Assembly: GCF_000183135.1 (NCBI RefSeq)
Contig: NC_014734.1
Span: 1,798,001 to 1,862,000 of the forward strand
Reading direction: 5' to 3'
DNA: 64,000 bases
DNA from: Paludibacter propionicigenes WB4
GTDB taxonomy: Bacteria; Bacteroidota; Bacteroidia; Bacteroidales; Paludibacteraceae
Shown here: piece after piece, positions 61,302-64,000 of the stretch
How the letters are laid out: every line of letters starts with the position of its first letter
How positions within the stretch are numbered: the stretch's first letter is position 1
Position numbers and translations under genes: made by a program
The notes under the pieces: generated by a model
What the model saw: the letters and a program-made list of their open reading frames with translations, nothing else
Told to the model about the DNA's origin: nothing
Databases searched by the model: none

Positions 61302-61807
61302 TTACTTTATCACTGCCTTTTTGGTTGAAGCAGTAGTCTGTTTAAAGAGTTTACCCAGTTCGTCATCAATGACCTGCACAACTGGTTCTTTCATTTTAAG
61401 TGCAATTTTAGATTTCATACACATAAAACGCGAGATCTTATAAGTATCACCACCTACCAATAACTTGGTGTTATACACCATTTCAAGCAGTTAACACACA
61501 TCCTCTTTGTTTACAGAAAGTCCTGAACATAGCTGTAAATCATACTCACAGGCAATCAACAATACATAATCCGAAATAATTATTGTATCTCATTTCATGA
61601 AGCCTATTTGTATGTCTTATCGGAAAACGATTTGCTCTCATTGTCGAGCAACTGCAATGATTTTCTGTCGGATTCCGATAATTTAATCAGAAATGCCATG
61701 AGTGCTCTTAATCCTAAAATCCCCCCTATAAATTTAATTTTTTGATTCTTCGTTGAATTCAACATCAATACGATTTTCCAAACTTGTTTTTTAAAATTAG
61801 ACAACAT
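61302..61807 (-). pseudogene. Degraded coding remnants between module B and the transglutaminase-like gene
   Basis: Minus-strand 61302-61589 reads as continuous protein-like sequence (LLIACEYDLQLCSGLSVNKE, then after an in-frame TAA at 61491-61493, KLLVGGDTYKISRFMCMKSK and VVQVIDDELGKLFKQTTAST), ending TAA at 61302. A second minus-strand piece, 61604-61807, encodes a 67-residue ORF ending LIKLSESDRKSLQLLDNESK plus SFSDKTYK. Both look like pieces of broken genes, possibly one. I do not recognise the family. Confidence 0.45.
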
Positions 61808-61884
61808 AGTTGATTTAGCTCAAACTTTCATCAATCAGAAAAAAATAAATACCAATTCAAAACTATCCACCTATCAACTTCTCT

Positions 61885-64000
61885 TTACCACCACACCTGT
61901 TTTCCTTTTTCATACGTAAAAATTCTTTCTTCCGTTCCCTTTGTTCTGTTATGCAAAAGATATAAAGTTCCACTTGGAACATTATTATAAACCAACGAAT
62001 CAGCTATTGCTTTTTTCTCTCCAAGTGACTTCCAACCATTATTCCAATACACTAATTCATAATTATCTCCCGGCTCTATAATATTACCATCAGTACGTGG
62101 CATAAAACGGATCTTACTTACTCTCACTGCTTTTGGCAATTTCAACCCAACCCATCCTCCATTGGGCAAAGGAGCATCAAATCCGGTCAATATATTCTTG
62201 TCAAATACTTTTTCTTTAGTAGATCCGTTGTCATTGCAACTACCTTCTGTTCCTATCACACTTCCAATTATTTCTTTTCCATTTTCATCATAGAACATAA
62301 GTTCATTAATGTTACTGTGTGTGCCATCAGCCCCTATATATCTTAGAAACTTAAATGTTCTCTTTTCATTAATCTTTAAATTACAATAACTTGCATTTGT
62401 CTCACTGTTAAACGTAAATAGATTTACGGCATTCACAAAGTCAGGATTGTTTGATCCCTGAAATCGCCCACCTATCATTTTATTGTTTGGGTTATAATAA
62501 AATATATAGGTATGCTTACGATACAAAACCATTTTCTGTAAGTTCTTGATATCTGGCTTTAGCGCCTTTATTTTTCCTGCTGCGCTTAGCAAAAATGGAT
62601 TACCGGCAGGTATATTTCCTGTGCTGCTATAATAGATGGGCAAATAAGCTATATCTCTTCCCATTTTATCAAATACTACACTATTTGATTGTATCTTGCC
62701 CCAAAAAATAGGCACCCAATCTTTATTATCAAATACAGACAAATAGGCAAAATGTCTATTCTTAGCCTTTTGGGGGTCAAGAATAACTTTCACATCAGAT
62801 GTCTTTAAATATTCTTGTGTTACATCAACAAAATGCATGTTCTTAAACAATTTTGGAATATCTTCTTCATTGTTATTTATAAAACCTAAACTCCGTTTAT
62901 TAATGGTGAAAGTGTTTCTAAAAACTTTGCTTTTAGGAATAGAGTCAAATATTGTGTATGCTCCGGGCTTATTTCTAAAATAATTCCTGACCATTTTACC
63001 CTTCTCATCAATCAATACGTTCCAATAGTGAGACAAGGCTCGCTTTGGCCATTGAGGTATAAAATCATTCGCAATGGGTATTCCCAAGCCACGCGAAATA
63101 TATGTTAGATACTGTGCTTCTTCATGGCAACTCCCTATTTTTGTATGAATTAGATCTATTGCATTGATTGACGGCATAGCTCCACTAAGTTGATATATCT
63201 GAAAATCAAGCGTCTCGTAGAAAATTCGGGTAGATGCTTCCCTGAAAGTTCCGGGCTTCAGTTCTGTCAAAGTATCTTTCAACGGTGCTTTTTCTAGCAT
63301 CTCAAATTTCCACAATTGGTTGTCACCGCCATTATATTCGCTCTGAACCACCTTATTTCTTCCTTTTGATGACTTAGTATCTATTTCCAAACATTTTCTG
63401 CTATTTCTATTCACAATTCTAAAGTATCCAATATCTTTAGTAGGAAGTATTGCCCATAGTTTACTATAACTAGTAAAACCGGTGGAAAATTCATGCCTAG
63501 TTCCATTATCTTTTGATAAATAAGGCATGTTTAATACGACTTTATGGTTATCCCGTTCTTTAATCTTATAGAACCCATAATCGGTATAAGACATGATAAA
63601 CTTCTGATTATTCATATCCTTAAACTCTGAAGTAAAAGTCTTTGAAGCTGATTTTGTAGAGTCATTATCAATTGTAAGGCTTGCTGAATTTCGTTTATTT
63701 GTTATTTTGTATGTAGCACCCGATATAATCCCAGACTGTTTAACCAATTTGAAATCCAATACAGGCACCAGCTCAACGTAATCTATGGAAATTTTTTCGG
63801 ATTTACTTTCTAAACAAATTTTGTTGACAGTTTTATTGACTTTGATAGGTACCTTTACTACACTAAATGCAGGTTTAGACCAACCTCCTGTATATTTTAA
63901 AACAGCTTGAACTGTATCAAAATCATTTACTATTACATTAATTTTAGCATTTCTTCCCCCATTATAATGCTGTATTAATAATATCTTTTCTCCTGGTTCA
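61885..64000 (-). CDS. Multidomain transglutaminase-like secreted protein, N-terminus outside the window
   Basis: At least 705 residues; the frame is open to the window edge, so the apparent GTG start at 63768 is internal. Domains in order: the end of a CBM6/35-like beta sandwich (GGWSKPAFSVVKVPIKVN, SIDYVELVPVLDF); a ricin-B-like lectin region (RIVNRNSRKCLEIDTKSSKG, NGGDNQLWKFEML); a transglutaminase-like domain with Cys in HTKIGSCHEEAQYLT and His in RALSHYWNVLIDEKG; a beta-rich linker; and a discoidin-like C-terminus (INELMFYDENGKEI, WVGLKLPKAVRVSKIRFMPR). Probably an exported carbohydrate-binding protein; whether it is a protease, peptide-N-glycanase-like or cross-linking enzyme is not clear. 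Confidence 0.8.
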   Translation of the reverse strand, partial: EPGEKILLIQHYNGGRNAKINVIVNDFDTVQAVLKYTGGWSKPAFSVVKVPIKVNKTVNKICLESKSEKISIDYVELVPVLDFKLVKQSGIISGATYKITNKRNSASLTIDNDSTKSASKTFTSEFKDMNNQKFIMSYTDYGFYKIKERDNHKVVLNMPYLSKDNGTRHEFSTGFTSYSKLWAILPTKDIGYFRIVNRNSRKCLEIDTKSSKGRNKVVQSEYNGGDNQLWKFEMLEKAPLKDTLTELKPGTFREASTRIFYETLDFQIYQLSGAMPSINAIDLIHTKIGSCHEEAQYLTYISRGLGIPIANDFIPQWPKRALSHYWNVLIDEKGKMVRNYFRNKPGAYTIFDSIPKSKVFRNTFTINKRSLGFINNNEEDIPKLFKNMHFVDVTQEYLKTSDVKVILDPQKAKNRHFAYLSVFDNKDWVPIFWGKIQSNSVVFDKMGRDIAYLPIYYSSTGNIPAGNPFLLSAAGKIKALKPDIKNLQKMVLYRKHTYIFYYNPNNKMIGGRFQGSNNPDFVNAVNLFTFNSETNASYCNLKINEKRTFKFLRYIGADGTHSNINELMFYDENGKEIIGSVIGTEGSCNDNGSTKEKVFDKNILTGFDAPLPNGGWVGLKLPKAVRVSKIRFMPRTDGNIIEPGDNYELVYWNNGWKSLGEKKAIADSLVYNNVPSGTLYLLHNRTKGTEERIFTYEKGKQVWW

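Noticed and set aside
1-64000. Insertion sequences, transposases, prophage genes, rRNA operons
   Set aside because: No transposase, integrase, phage structural gene or rRNA sequence was recognised on either strand.

Overview
The window looks like chromosomal DNA of a Bacteroidetes bacterium, most probably of the order Bacteroidales. Supporting signs are TAnnTTTG-type -7 promoter elements, little use of Shine-Dalgarno sequences, a bifunctional DAHP synthase/chorismate mutase, a KdpD-like kinase with DUF4118, NVEALA-type peptides beside 6-bladed beta-propeller lipoproteins, a DUF2027/Smr protein, and TonB-type outer-membrane beta-barrels. The genus is not determined. The DNA is moderately AT-rich and becomes visibly more AT-rich in the lipoprotein genes from about 51.8 kb to the end.

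0-9.3 kb: the 5' end of lepB, then dapB, a CoA-binding protein and aroB on the minus strand. On the plus strand lie an ArsR regulator, a DUF6132 membrane protein and a thioredoxin lipoprotein, followed by three small Spy/DUF4890-like secreted proteins. A minus-strand aromatic amino acid operon (prephenate dehydratase, aminotransferase, DAHP synthase/chorismate mutase) is preceded by what reads as a complete ribosome-mediated attenuator: promoter, a 17-residue Phe/Tyr-rich leader peptide, an antiterminator segment and a perfect 13-bp terminator hairpin. ogt follows.

9.5-19.4 kb: a secreted Met/Gly-rich protein, then a nearly complete menaquinone operon on the minus strand (menI-like thioesterase, menF, menD, menB, menA, menC, menE; no menH). 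It is interrupted by three kinds of short intergenic repeat, one of which supplies the stop codons of menD and menF. A PAP2-family membrane protein follows.

19.8-31.8 kb: a GT4 glycosyltransferase overlapping a flippase-like membrane protein, a C69 dipeptidase, a pentapeptide-repeat protein, a LytTR membrane regulator with an outer-membrane beta-barrel protein, an M64 peptidase and a DUF2027/Smr protein.

31.9-42.2 kb: a KimA-like K+ transporter with a shortened KdpD-like kinase and KdpE-like regulator, and phased repeats upstream that could be the operator; queA; a sensor kinase whose phospho-acceptor His is replaced by Asp; guaA; a TatD hydrolase; and tRNA-Ser(GGA).

42.2-64 kb: a gene-poor stretch, then an RND operon with one adaptor, one TolC and two different permeases. 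Two related modules follow, each led by an NVEALA peptide gene: (A) NVEALA, DUF4221 lipoprotein, CGGC thioredoxin-like lipoprotein, beta-propeller lipoprotein; (B) NVEALA, beta-propeller lipoprotein, redoxin/DUF1573 lipoprotein, signal peptidase I, O-antigen-ligase/TPR protein. Each peptide gene has the same structured element at the same distance upstream and a hairpin just downstream. The window ends in gene debris and a large multidomain transglutaminase-like protein truncated by the window edge.
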